A DNA stretch of 31,328 nucleotides, taken from positions 1 to 31,328 of the forward strand of contig JAWQRM010000090.1 of the NCBI GenBank assembly GCA_033557675.1. Direction: 5' to 3'. The notes under the pieces were generated by a model that did not search any database, was not told the DNA's origin, and saw only the letters and a program-made list of their open reading frames with translations. Shown here piece by piece: positions 19,977 through 30,714 of the stretch. Source of the stretch: Coptodactyla brooksi. Its lineage: Eukaryota; Arthropoda; Insecta; Coleoptera; Scarabaeidae. The position numbers and the translations under genes were made by a program. Each line of letters begins with the position of its first letter. Position 1 is the stretch's first letter.

Positions 19977-20062
19977 TTCGAATAAACGTTGCATCACATC
20001 GAACTCTTCATAATTTAAAATTATTTTTTAAATAATTCTAAATAACAGGGGTGTCCTGTTCA
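19977..20062. repeat. Dispersed repeat, copy 2 (inverted relative to 9140)
   Basis: The inverse of this segment matches 9140-9215, including 'gttcgatgtgatgcaac' and the CCTGT end (here 'acaggggtgtcctgt' at about 20046). It lies just downstream of the Arp2 3' end. Confidence 0.65.
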
Positions 20063-20139
20063 TTTCAAAAACTATTTTGCAGCTTTTTGTTACTGTAGAT
20101 GGATATTAAAGAAAACTAATAAGGAATAATAAAAACAAT

Positions 20140-20145
20140 TTTATT
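20140..20145 (-). terminator. Candidate polyadenylation signal of Arp2
   Basis: TTTATT on the + strand reads AATAAA on the - strand, about 140 bp after the Arp2 stop codon. Other AT-rich candidates lie between, so the choice is provisional. Confidence 0.5.
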
Positions 20146-20285
20146 AAAAAATAAGCCTGATGTACTAGTACAATTTGCGATATTAAAAAAAAATGTATAA
20201 TTAAAATTGACGTTTAATTACAATATATAACACATTATTTAAATTATAATTGCAAGTTTAATACTTAATGAAATATAATTGCAAA

Positions 20286-23200
20286 TTATCCGGCTCTTGT
20301 ACCTAGCTTCTTTAGGACGTTAATCCCTTGGTCTTCGTACTCTTGTTTTGAAATCCAGAAGTTATCTTTATCTTTCATCACTTCAGCCAGAACAGCTCCA
20401 CCAATAAACACCATGTCTTTACGTCGCGGAGGGTCCTCTATACGAATTTTAAACTTATTGAGCTTATCTATGTCGTTTTTAAGTACTCTTTCCAGGTACA
20501 GTTGCTTTATTTCACGTTCTAGTCTCGATGGAAGGCCAGGATACATTGTTGATCCACCAGATAGAACAATGTGTTTGTATAGTTCGGAACGCATATCAAT
20601 ATGGGCAGCCTACAAAAAGGCTTAATTTAATTAAATAGTGCATAAAATATTACTAGTTAGTTCAAAATTAATATGTTTAAATTAAAAGATATTCAATAAA
20701 AAGTTTATGAAAAAAAAAACTAGAAAATCGAAAACCTATTGTACATATTTTTTTCTTATTATATTTTTTTTAGTATTTTCAAGTGTAGAATAAATACCCA
20801 AATGAAAATGAAAGAAAATCTTCTAGGTGAGGGAGCTTAGCTTCATTTCACGGAATAGCAGTTACAGAATAGATTAGAGTGGACATATCAATGCTAATTA
20901 TTTTAAATCGTAAGGAGTGGACAGAAGAAGACTGGTACAAGATCATCTGTAGTGACGAGACGAAAATCAACATCTTTGGGAGTGACGGAATGAAATTTGT
21001 TCAGCGTCCACCTGAGGAAGACCTTTTGCTCGCGTGTACCACAGCAACTATGGAGCACCCAGCGTGTGTGATGGTTTGGGGCAGCATCATCAGCCATTGT
21101 GTGAGACTAATGACTATTGTTGATGGCAATATCAATACCAAGAAGTATCAAGAAGCAGTGATATAGACAAATTTGTTGCTCACAATCAATGATTTGTTCA
21201 AAGGAGACCCACGGAAATGCATCTTTCAATAGTCTGGAGCATCATGTCACACTGCCAAGAGTACCATGAAATGATTCGCTGATCACCAAATTATTGTACT
21301 GCCTAAGCCATAGTCCAGACTTAAATCTGAGAGAAAACCCTTGGTCAAGGCTTAAAGTGATGGTATCATAAAAAAATTTAAGTAACAAAATTCAGCTGAT
21401 CGAAGCTATAATTCAAGCCTGGTGCCTACACCCGAAAATCTGTCATGTCTAAAAATAAACAGCAATGATTATATTATGAAATACTTCAATTAGAACATAA
21501 ATTATAAATGATTATAATGCACACTTAATGAATAAACAGAAAATTTTGAAAATTTTCTAAAAATGTCTACAATTAATCCTATTAGTGTATGTAATAGTAA
21601 AATTAGTAAGTATTTAATAAAATTAGTAAGTATTTAATAAAATTAGTAAGTATTTAATAAAATTAGTTAAAGCTTTACAAAGCATTTAATCTTTGTAAAG
21701 TGCTATTCTTTATATTAAGTACATAATATACTTAAAAAGGCACAACATACATAAAATGTGTTTTATATTTGTCATGCATTTTAGAAGTCCATCTCAGTAG
21801 CTAGTAGGTAATGATGAAACTACATCCTTAAAGTACACGATTACCTGTATTGTCGAAAATACTAATTCAGCGATTCCTTGTCCCTCTACATTGATTAGAT
21901 GTGGTTGGAATAATGCTTCAGGTGCTTCAAATCGTTCACCACCAACCTTGATAACTCGTCCATCTGGCAGTGTATAAGGTTCCACGAGCACTGTTGTTTC
22001 TAACGCTAGCCGTTGTTCTGTTTCTATATCGTAACCGATATAACATAATTTTTCTTTCATTATTCGTACCTAAAGGAAACGAACAAATTTATTACAGTTA
22101 TGATTTAATAATTTACGATAAAAATAGTAATGAAAGTTAAAGCATATCTAGACGATGTACAAGCAAGGTGTCCCTTTTGGCTTTGTTTCGCAAACAAATT
22201 TGTTGTTTTAAATATTTTTAATGAAATGAGGAAGTTAAGGGTACCAGTAAAACTAAAAGAGGTGAGCTGGGAAGGCATGTCATATCTGGGATTCGAAGTG
22301 AGCAGTGGCATTTGACAGAGGGACCTCATATCCACAACACTACGTAACTTAGCACAAGAGATAATAACAAGAAGAAGCAACATAGGAACGGACAAAACAA
22401 TACCCAATAATGAATACTCGGTGTAAGCTGGAGATCTTACTTTGTTAGCAAAATTCATGAAAGAACTGAAAAGAACAGTAAAAAAGTCAGGGGTAGGAGT
22501 AGCAGAACTAGGCCTAGTCGTATACCAGATTACAATAAAATTCGCGGTAATGGGAGAAATGCGGTAGGCAGATGATGAGGAGAACCTGATAGTACATATA
22601 AAAAAACGAAGGATATAAGTTCCAAAAAGTAAAACAAGTTTAGTACTGGGGGGTCGTGGTAATGAGCGACCATCACGAAGAACAAGATGTGTGTCTAGTA
22701 CTTAAAAGGAGGTAACAATCTATGGAGGAAGAAAGACGGTGAAAGGATGGGTCAGAAGAACAAAAGAATTACAAATATTATACTGAGTGAGGGCCAAGCA
22801 TAACAAGTTTCAGAACACAGAGGCTAAGATCGTTAGGTCATATTGAAAAGTCAAGAAGGGAAAGAATAATGAAAAAAAAAGGACAACGAATTTCTCGAAG
22901 TATTGTTTGAAAAATATAAATAGTTTATAACAATTATTGAACTGAGGGCCATGTATGCAAGCAAAATGTGGATGTTAATAGAAACTGGAGGAACATCTGG
23001 AAAGGTAGGAAAGAAAGGCACTGAGAGCAGTTTATGGAAAAAGAAACACGGAAGAGTAGATAAAAACAACAAACGAAAAATTAAAAATGTTATACTGAGG
23101 GCCAAGCATAACAACAAGTGTCAGAACACAGAAGCTAAGATCATTAGGTCATATCAAAAGGTCAAGCAGGAAAAAAATAATGAAAATAGTGCTATAGAGG

Positions 23201-25483
23201 GCGTCAATACCAAGAAAAGGAGAGGGCGACTGAGAAAGAGGTGGTGGGATAGTCTAAAGGGAGACCTGGTAAAGTTGCATGAGAGAGAGAGAGAGAGACC
23301 AAGGACAGGAGGGAATGGAGAAAAATAATTGCCAAGGCCTTCAAGACCTGTAAAGTATATTACGCATAATGTTTTTAATGAAGCGAAAGGTTTTTAGATT
23401 GGCTAAATAAAGCCTCACTTATTACTGCGTAACTAATTTATTAGCAATTGCCAGTTACGAAAATGTGAATCTGTGCATGTGAATCTCTTTTTCACCTAAG
23501 ACATTCTCATTTCTTATACAAAAATAGTTTTCGAATGTAATAAGATGTTTTGATCCTGTCAACACACAAATTACACTTTCTAACACGTTATGTATAGGAT
23601 ATACTATGGTAGTACCCTACATTTTTATTCAGTATTTGAGTCGTTACCCTAGATTATGTCGAAATGTGCAATATCTTTTGATAACAATGCCGATAATTAG
23701 CCTTTATCGCAAACTTGCAATAGTGATTACAGTGATTATAAATCCAGTGATGAATTTATAACCATTAATCAAAATTTGGAAGCGAAAACAGTAGTTCTAA
23801 AGAAAATTTTAGTGGGAATTATAAACAATCAAATGAAGATGATAGTATTCTATCATTTATTATTTCTATGGAATGAAATTGATATAAATATTCTTCTGGC
23901 TCCACCAGCTTTTCTTCTTTTTGTAGCATCGGGAGTAAAGACAAATGTAGATAAAAATGCGCCACCACTTAAGTATTTTAAAATATTGTTGATGATATTT
24001 TGATTCGTGTTCTAGTAACTGAAACCAATGAATATGCAAGTCAGGAAGTTGCCAAGCTGACCAAAAATTCATATTCTAAATCAAAGAGTAAGAATGGTAC
24101 TGCTTGAAACATGAATCAATTCGTATTTCAATTTTTTGAAATATCATATCATGAAACAGCTTTATACTGATTATGAAATATTGACATTTTTATGATAATT
24201 CTACATTCTTTTAAAACAAACATCCGTGTCCATAGTTTTGAAAATTATATGAAGTTTCTGAATATTCACACAACAAGTTTAGTTCAGTATTAGTTCCAGA
24301 AAAAATATTATTGTGGACGAAAGCTTGTTATTATCCAAAGGAAGATTGAGTTGGAAACAACACATTCTGGTGACAAGATTCAGCTTTGGCATAAAACCAT
24401 TTGTTTTATATGAACCGTAATCCGGAATATTTTATTTTATATTGGTAAAAGCATGCCAGTTTAGGATAGGTAATATGAGTGTGGATAAATATAATAAAAA
24501 TTAAACTAAATTAAATTCAAGGAACTAAATAATTGAAAAACCCTCAATTGCTTTGTCATATTTTGTAATATAATTGTGACAAGTGTAATGGTTAAAGTAA
24601 TATTTTTTTTCACAACACTTTTTGACTTACTGTTTCAAAATCAGCTGAATGGTTGAAAGCATATCCTCGAAGTAACAATAATTTGATGAGATAACGCGTA
24701 ATGTCCCTCCCAGCGATATCCAAACGTCTTGTCAAGTGTGGCAGAGAAAATTCTTCATATACTGGACAAATGTGTGTAACTCCATCCCCAGAATCCACGA
24801 CTACTCCAGATAACAATCCCTAAATGAAAAAGTGCACTATAATTTCAAGGATAGCATTCTTTCAATGTGTTACATTACCTGAGCATATAATGTTAACACA
24901 GCTTGTATGGCAATGTAAGTTCCAGCAAAACCATACTTTTCAAACATGACTTCAATCATCTTCTCTCTATTTTTTAACGGATTCATAGGTGGCTCAGTCA
25001 GTAAAATCTGTAAAAAAGTGAAATAACAAAAATGGACATTATTAAAACGTTTTGTGTTGAAACCTTGGTATCTTTCGGATCAAGATTCATTTTCTTTGGT
25101 CCAAATGTGTAATCCCAAACATGGCACATGTCTTCCCAGTTTCGTACTACTCCATTTTCCATAGGATAACTTAATTCTAATAGGGAACGTAATGCTGAGG
25201 CCTCATCGCCAACCATTAAATCCTAAAAATGATGAGGACTTTTATAATCACTACTTTAGAGTTATGAAGACATACAAAATTTACTAAGGTGTTAATTTCT
25301 TCAATGTTCTTAATTTTTCATTTGTGAGCAATTTATTAGTATACAAATAGCATGCTTAAAACGAATTTGATGATTAAAATGAAAAAATTGTGTTAAAGAA
25401 AATATAGAAACATAGAAATAAATAAAAAATAAATGTTTAGTAAAAACTTTTTAATGTTTCTTACTTACAGGAAGTGTATTTTC
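20286..25483 (-). CDS. Arp2: Actin-related protein 2 (Arp2), 5'-incomplete
   Basis: The coding exons, in transcript order, are 25469-25483 (microexon), 25064-25222, 24879-25007, 24631-24819, 21845-22069 and 20286-20609. Every junction is phase 0 and the frame is open throughout to TAA at 20288-20286. This gives 341 residues from DLMVGDEAS to the C-terminus, matching the family after its first ~53 residues. Diagnostic segments are [44 protein letters not shown] (phosphate loop), [36 protein letters not shown] and [20 protein letters not shown] (nucleotide loop). Arp2 binds ATP and, with Arp3, mimics the first actin dimer when the Arp2/3 complex nucleates branches. The donor after exon 25064 (AAG|gtttca) is weak. 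Exons with the start codon were not found, so a first intron of over 5.8 kb is likely. The gene looks functional. Confidence 0.95.
20880..21475 (+). mobile_element. Tc1-family transposase remnant
   Basis: The frame at 20879-21166 reads '[21 protein letters not shown]' (first catalytic Asp of Tc1 in SDE), 'GSDG', then 'CVMVWGSI' and '[11 protein letters not shown]'-like blocks. After frameshifts, 21215-21360 shows '[12 protein letters not shown]' in place of the usual QQDGAPCHTAK, so the second Asp is lost. '[13 protein letters not shown]' follows, where the third acidic position is present as E. No terminal repeats were found, and the N-terminal DNA-binding region is missing. It is dead, and antisense in an Arp2 intron. 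Confidence 0.85.
21599..21668. repeat. 20-bp tandem repeat, three exact units plus partial
   Basis: The unit 'aattagtaagtatttaataa' repeats perfectly at 21601-21660, with partial copies at each edge. The exact identity implies recent slippage. It is intronic in Arp2. Confidence 0.95.
22125..23410 (+). mobile_element. Non-LTR retrotransposon, 5'-truncated, reverse transcriptase end
   Basis: Across frames the reading begins in the RT palm: '[12 protein letters not shown]' near 22220, '[12 protein letters not shown]' near 22323, and a '[21 protein letters not shown]' stretch at ~22420-22485 in place of the catalytic Y/F-A-D-D box, so one Asp is lost. Then come '[10 protein letters not shown]' near 22945, a '[18 protein letters not shown]' block near 22791, '[20 protein letters not shown]' near 23197-23260, and a final '[12 protein letters not shown]'. 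These post-RT blocks are typical of one large group of insect LINEs. A ~155-bp segment (22720-22878) is duplicated at 23030-23188. The 3' end carries aataaa near 23407. It is antisense to Arp2. Confidence 0.8.
23281..23298. repeat. (GA)9 microsatellite
   Basis: A pure GA run lies inside the LINE C-terminal frame and encodes an Arg-Glu repeat there. It has probably expanded since insertion. Confidence 0.9.
23640..24480 (+). mobile_element. piggyBac-type transposase remnant
   Basis: The reading starts in an acidic N-terminal part and gives '[21 protein letters not shown]' (G followed by the P..YF motif) at ~23925-23980. After a frameshift comes '[11 protein letters not shown]' (the TN-Y-A motif) at ~24010-24045. 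After a gap, 24310-24420 gives '[18 protein letters not shown]', the catalytic D-E-x4-KGR block of piggyBac, then '[13 protein letters not shown]' before a stop. The first catalytic Asp is kept; later catalytic residues are absent. No TTAA-flanked ends were found. It is antisense in the same Arp2 intron as the LINE. Confidence 0.8.
25469..25483 (-). other. 15-nt in-frame microexon of Arp2
   Basis: Five codons (GAA AAT ACA CTT CCT; ENTLP) are flanked by a good acceptor (ttttatgcattcag) and a strong donor (gtaagtaa). It sits immediately upstream of the exon starting DLMVGDEAS. Vertebrate ACTR2 has an alternatively spliced five-residue insertion at this same place, from memory. Its phase is 0, so skipping or inclusion keeps the frame. 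It is probably an alternative exon. Confidence 0.7.
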
Positions 25484-26700
25484 CTGAATGCATAAAACAA
25501 TAATAAGATTCACAATGAGAAATAATATTTGAATGTTTAAAAAATAGTTACTAATGACAATTACTAAAGTTTAGGATGCAGTATCAATGCAATGCGATAA
25601 TTATCTAGGAATTAGATGACTGCCACTCACACCGTCAATCACAACCATTTCCAGTTAGCACGGAAACAGTTCAGGTATCTGCGATCATCTAAACTTTTAG
25701 TCTCTACTTACAAGTATAGTAATAATAATTTATCGATAGTAATACAACAGCAGCTCTAATTTATTGGTTCATTTACGAATATTTACACAGTGAAGAGCAA
25801 AGCACGAATGAAACAATTTGAATCACTGTGGAAGAAGTACGAGGCGTACTCAGAAACCAAGTTCCTACTAGCTATTAAACAAGAGCCAACATTCGGTTCT
25901 TGTTTAATAGACATTGAAACAATTTGTATCATTATGCAAAAAGTACGAGCATATTCAGAAATCAAGTTCTGATTAGTTCCTTAAGAAGTACTAAAATTTA
26001 CTTTCAATGTATGACTTGCACCACAAGTGATTCTACAATGAAATAACACAAAAATTGGTTTCCTATTATGGAAAAAAACTTAGTAATTGTGAGACTATAT
26101 GGAGAAGTACTTTAAAACATCTCAATGGACATAAAACATTTAAAACAAATTGGAACTTTCTGAATGTGTTCCCTATGAGTACATTAGCTGACAATAAATC
26201 AGAGCTTAAGTGGTATCCAATTGTACATGTAAAATAATGTTAAAACACTACTTATAATCAGTAACTAAGTAAGTGAAAATTGGCATGCATTGAAAGTGTT
26301 GGACACTTTGCTAATTTATGCATAGGACATGCAATTAAGACAGCAATTGACGTTACACAATGTGTTTAAGTGACGTCAAAACTAAAAAAAAATATTTTTG
26401 CTACCAACGTTGAACTGTACCAAATAACATCATAAATGCTAATACGTAGACATGCGAAGTGATTTTGTTGTTAAAGTGAAACTCTCCTACGAAACTTTCC
26501 CTAACTTGAATATTTTCCAATCACTGAAGGTAACCATTAAGATTTTATGCATTTAACGCAAATTTCCTTAATTCGAAAATAAATGCAGATATTTACAACG
26601 TAGAACTTCCAAAAAGTAACTCAAAATTTCTGATAATTTCGTACCATACTTATGCGCCCATTGTACAAGAATTCAAGGAATCACCAGCACCTTTCATTTT
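25484..26700. other. Arp2 upstream intron, mostly unassigned
   Basis: AT-rich, with no exon for the Arp2 N-terminus detected. It contains the 25809-25974 repeat. The weak open frame at 26055-26237 is not recognisable. Confidence 0.4.
25809..25974. repeat. Direct repeat pair (~59 bp) enclosing a 16-bp-arm hairpin
   Basis: 25809-25867 and 25916-25974 align well ('gaaacaattt', 'aagtacgag', 'ttcagaaa'). Between them CTATTAAACAAGAGCC near 25873 is mirrored by GGTTCTTGTTTAATAG near 25895, with one mismatch. The open frames on both strands here are a consequence of the symmetry. Confidence 0.8.
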
Positions 26701-26769
26701 AACTTACAGATTTCCACATTTCAAGTTTGTTTCAATCTGAGTTGTGTGTGTTTATGTGTTGTGCGCGTT

Positions 26770-27780
26770 CAAATTTTATTATTACAAGATACCTCCAAAG
26801 CGAGAACATAACATGTAGAAGTTTTCAAGAGAGTAGAATAAAGAAAGAAATTGTGGTTGCTATATACGACATACCGGCGAGTACTCTGTTAACTATAATT
26901 AAAAACAAAATGTCTATAAGAAATCGGGATGTCTCAAATACTGCTGCATTTAAGTGGTTTACATGATTTATAGAAACAATAAACTTTAAGCTCCGTACAG
27001 GTTCACTGTATAAATTTAAAATACGGCAAGAATAACGTAACAGGATTTTAAATTTTTGTAAATTTGCTAAGATTTATTATGATTGGATCAGAAACGTACT
27101 GCCAGGGATTTTCAGATCCTACAATGAGAATGACATTTTCAAGGCTGATGACACGGGGTTATTCATAAGTTTGTACCCACTAAAACGTTGGCATTGAAGG
27201 ATGACACATCATTTGGTGGGAAACATAGCACAGTTTTAAGCACCATTATAAATGGATTCTAAAATGGAGGAATTATGGAATTATTATTATTATGGAAGGA
27301 TTCCAATATCTTGGAGGCATTAGAAAAGAACAAATCAAATCCTAACACAATACTTTTGGATTGTGTGAGATATGCTGCTACGACCTAGCGTGTGAATGTA
27401 GTACAGGTTACAATTCAAGATTACTTTAAAAAGGCTGATTTTAACAACAACGAATATGAAGAAGATTAAATCCTCCTTTCTCAATTAAGAAACATTGCAG
27501 AGTGCAAAAGATGATGCATTGGTCCTTAATGAATTAAAGAATGATTTGAAAGATGCAAACAACAGTTGGATGTGCCGAATATGATACTCGAAGCTTTTCT
27601 GGAAATGGACTCTGACTTTCTGACCACAGACTATTCCACAAACTGGGGTAGTTGGGAATGTGTTTCAACGATGACATTAACATTGCATGATAAAGAGGAA
27701 GGAGGAAGTGATGATGAAGTTAGTGTAGAAAAACCTTCATATAAGAAAATCATACAAGTTTTCAAACATTAAGAAACTAC
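26770..27780 (+). mobile_element. Tigger/pogo-type transposase pseudogene
   Basis: Across frames the blocks are: 'PKREHNM.KFSRE' near 26793 (start of the CENP-B-like helix-turn-helix), 'VVAIYDIPASTLLTIIKNK' at ~26853-26910, 'YNENDIFKADDTGLF' at ~27120-27164 (the catalytic DDE-1 block, usually FNADETGLF, with Asp kept), 'PTKTLALKD' and 'GGKHS', then 'LLDCVRYAA' near 27357 and 'TIQDYFKKADF' at 27412-27444. A final acidic tail 'FLEMDSDF' and 'DKEEGGSDDE' follows. Numerous stops and shifts make it dead. It is antisense in the Arp2 first intron. The mariner derivative lies 40 bp downstream. Confidence 0.85.
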
Positions 27781-27822
27781 TTCATTCCAGAGGAAATAAC
27801 ACCTTAACACCGCCGGTTTATA

Positions 27823-28146
27823 TTGTTCGGAAAGTAATTTCGTTTTTTTCGCAGCAGAGGCGTTAGTTGTATTTTAACTAGCCAACTTAATTCTAAACCG
27901 TATATGCATTATATATTCTGATATCTGACATTGCAAAGTTTATGTGTGAAAATATTTTGTTCGGTTCTGTGCAATTGTTTTCTTTTTGCGTCTTATGAAA
28001 CATGGAGAATCATGTTACTGCCAGAAAAATGGCAAAAGGTATCGGACCAAAATGGTGAAAATGTGATTACATAAAATATTTATATTTTCTAAGAAAAGTG
28101 GCTGTCATTTTCACAGAAAGAAAAAAAAAACGAAATTACTGAACAA
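27823..28146 (+). mobile_element. 324-bp internally deleted mariner (MITE-like)
   Basis: The ends TTGTTCGGAAAGTAATTTCG (left) and the inverse of TTGTTCAGTAATTTCG (right) are flanked by TA on both sides. The left ~185 bp match the 5' end of the mariner at 6841-7946, including the start ATGGAGAATC (28002). The right ~135 bp match its 3' end, including 'atgttactgccaga' and 'ggaccaaaatgg'. The whole transposase core is missing. The junction falls in the 5-bp sequence GAATC (28007-28011), present at both parent breakpoints. Confidence 0.92.
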
Positions 28147-28148
28147 TA

Positions 28149-29560
28149 TTCATAATCTCTATGAAACCAATTATAGTAGTAATAGTGCTAGACAGCATTT
28201 AATAGCTGATTAATTTTTTAAATTATGATTGCAAATTCCATGAATTAAATTTCACTTTGTTTCGAATGCATCGTTAACTTACCAATTAACACTGCAGAAT
28301 GATGTTTCCTTTTTTCTTTGTACATATTTACATATGTACTTTTCATTTTACATGTAAACATTGAATTGTGTTAAACAAATTTTTCTTTATCTTGATTATT
28401 CAGGATTTTGGAAGTTCGAGTTAGGGACGATCCACTGAATTAAATGTTATCTTTATTTTTGTAATAATTTTCAGTCAATAATAGCAGTATGTGATTATTT
28501 GTTTCAGCATTTTTAGTCAAGAACAAATAGGGGATAAAATTGGAGGTAGAATAATACTTCAATTTATTTCAGCTTTTAATATATAGAAAACAACTAGGAA
28601 AGACTTTTTTCTACTTCCTTTTGAGTAAGTAGAAGGAATAGGAATAATAAGAAAGGTCGTGAAACAGGCAACAATCATTTCTTGCTAGTAATAAAATTGA
28701 ATGAGGAACGAAACAATGAAGCTGACAGTATATATTTAGACGAAAGAACTGATAATTTTAGGGGTGTGATAATAACAGCAGCGGAACATAACCAGTTTTG
28801 ATATTGAAAGAACAAGATCCTGGACACAGAAAGTATAAATAAATTGTAGCTAAACTACAAGTAAAGTGTAGAACTTTTATAGGTTACACTTCATTGCTTT
28901 TTAGAAACAGATCTTTCATAAATAAGTGTTACTACTTTTGTAGGCCCTTGTGAAGGGAATTCTTAGATTGTTGCCAGATGTTAGTTCTTGTGTGAAAGCA
29001 AATGTTTCGCTCTATTTACTGATTGCATCTTCTGTGTTTGTTGATAATTAGCTCAAAATTGATAGAGTTATACCACTAAGCTCAGTGATTTCCTAATTGA
29101 ATTTTGATTGATCAGTTTAAAGAGTTCAACAAGTTCCTCAATGTACAGGATAGATACAAATGTATGTTTTCACATTTAGTCTTAGGAAGTACAAACATTT
29201 TGTACCCACGCATAAACACGATGTTGAATCAACAGATTAGGGAAAGAAATAAAACGTCTTTATGATAAATCTTCTTAAACTGGTAGATTTTCAGATTAGC
29301 AAAAGAATTGCTATGATACACCAAACTTCCTGACATTTCCCCGATTTCCCAGTTCGATTGCTACCTTGATTTGAATATTGCTTCCACAGCTCGCATATAC
29401 ATAACACACCAAACTACTCAACGTGCATGCACTAACTACTATACCTCTGTAGCTATAGAATTACTTAGGTATGCAGTGCAGAGGCAGCATCCACAATTTT
29501 AAATGCATACATCACATGGGGAATATCAGAAGTTTCTTGAAAACTAACTAACCAACAACG
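28149..29560. other. Arp2 first-intron segment, no feature recognised
   Basis: AT-rich, without convincing coding frames. A short frame near 28695-28795 ('NEERNNEADSIYLDERTDNF') could be transposon debris but matches nothing I can name. Confidence 0.45.
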
Positions 29561-29574
29561 GAAGTACCACAACT

Positions 29575-30208
29575 GTCCCTCACCGATTTCGATGAAATTT
29601 GGTACAGTGATAGTATGGACAAAAATAAAGTTTACGTATTTTTTTATACGTGCGGTAAAAGTCTCTGGGGCAAGTAATAAGGGTTGCAAATTGGGGGAAA
29701 TAGTATTTGTTCCCCTGTATTTTAAAAATGAAAACTGTTATCGAAATGTGGTAAATACAAACAGATATTCATTTTTGAAGAGATTTCTATTTAAAAATAT
29801 TAGTTACGTGTTTTTTCCTATTCTCCACAGACCACCTCCCGCGAAGTTACAGGGAACATTATATACCCTCTTTTCGTATGAATAATGTGATAAAACTGTT
29901 AGATTTTTAGAAAATACTTTGAAGAAAAATCGTAAATAAATCACACAATGAGATATTTGAGGTAAAATAAGGTATTTAGGATATTTAGGGGTGGTTGGGG
30001 TTAACTACCCTATTAAAAATTTATTATAATTTAGTATTTCACGGGTGTTACTTGCCGATTATGATGAAATTTATCATGGTGTTTTGTTTATACATGAAGT
30101 AAAAACCTTTGAAGGGATTTCTATGGGTTAAGCATTGGTGGTAGAAAGTATATTTTTGCTAATATCTCAAAAAGGAAAGCTATTATCGAACATTTTTAAA
30201 TATTTGTT
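29575..30208. repeat. Pair of diverged ~170-bp direct repeats
   Basis: 29575-29760 and 30048-30208 share 'GCCGAT/CACCGAT', 'gatgaaattt', a following 'tgg..cagtgat/gtgtt' section, and a distal 'aaaactgttatcgaa' / 'aaagctattatcgaa' block in the same order. The motif at the front is common in insect non-autonomous transposons. No protein is recognisable. Confidence 0.55.
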
Positions 30209-30714
30209 GGCATTCTTTTTTAAAAATCTAAAATCTCTCTATCGCTGTTATATGGACTAAATTATCCTTATTTTCTTCAAATAATAAAATAGGGAGAAGA
30301 TATATCAATAAATATTTGTTTAGAACAAGTTTAAAAGCAACAGATAGAAGAATGGTTAAACATCCCGAATACTGATTTAATTTCTTTTTGCATAACATTA
30401 TTTTTATTCGACACATGCGGAAATAGGTCAACGTAACTTTACACGACTGCGGTGGGAGGTTATTTCATGGACTGAGGTTCTTTCGGTCGCTTCTAAAAGA
30501 AGTTGGGAATGCATTAAATGTTACATTATGCAACTACGATCCATGTTAATATGAACTCGTCCGTCGAGTATAAATGAATCTCTGGCAACTTGGCTGATTT
30601 CAACTTCAAAGCAACAGACAGAAACAATGATTTGAATCAATCCACTTAACGTTCTAAACTACTACTAAACATTTTTAATTTTTTGAATATTCCCGCGACT
30701 CCAGTGAATTAAGC

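Noticed and set aside
20413..20625. + strand ORF opposite the last Arp2 exon
   Set aside because: It is the antisense shadow of conserved Arp2 coding sequence.
21601..21660. CRISPR-like array
   Set aside because: The 20-bp units are contiguous with no spacers. It is an AT-rich tandem repeat in an animal intron.
25622..25660. First coding exon of Arp2 ('MVVIDG' on the - strand before gtgagt)
   Set aside because: It does not match the Arp2 N-terminus beyond chance, and the ~45 residues that should follow before the microexon are missing.
25783..25972. Two overlapping 60-codon ORFs on opposite strands as an antisense gene pair
   Set aside because: The mirrored frames arise from the repeat and hairpin symmetry. 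Neither resembles a protein family.
26055..26237. BED-type zinc finger of a hAT transposon
   Set aside because: A short 'C..C' string upstream (about 26010-26020) prompted the idea, but no His pair or hAT core follows.
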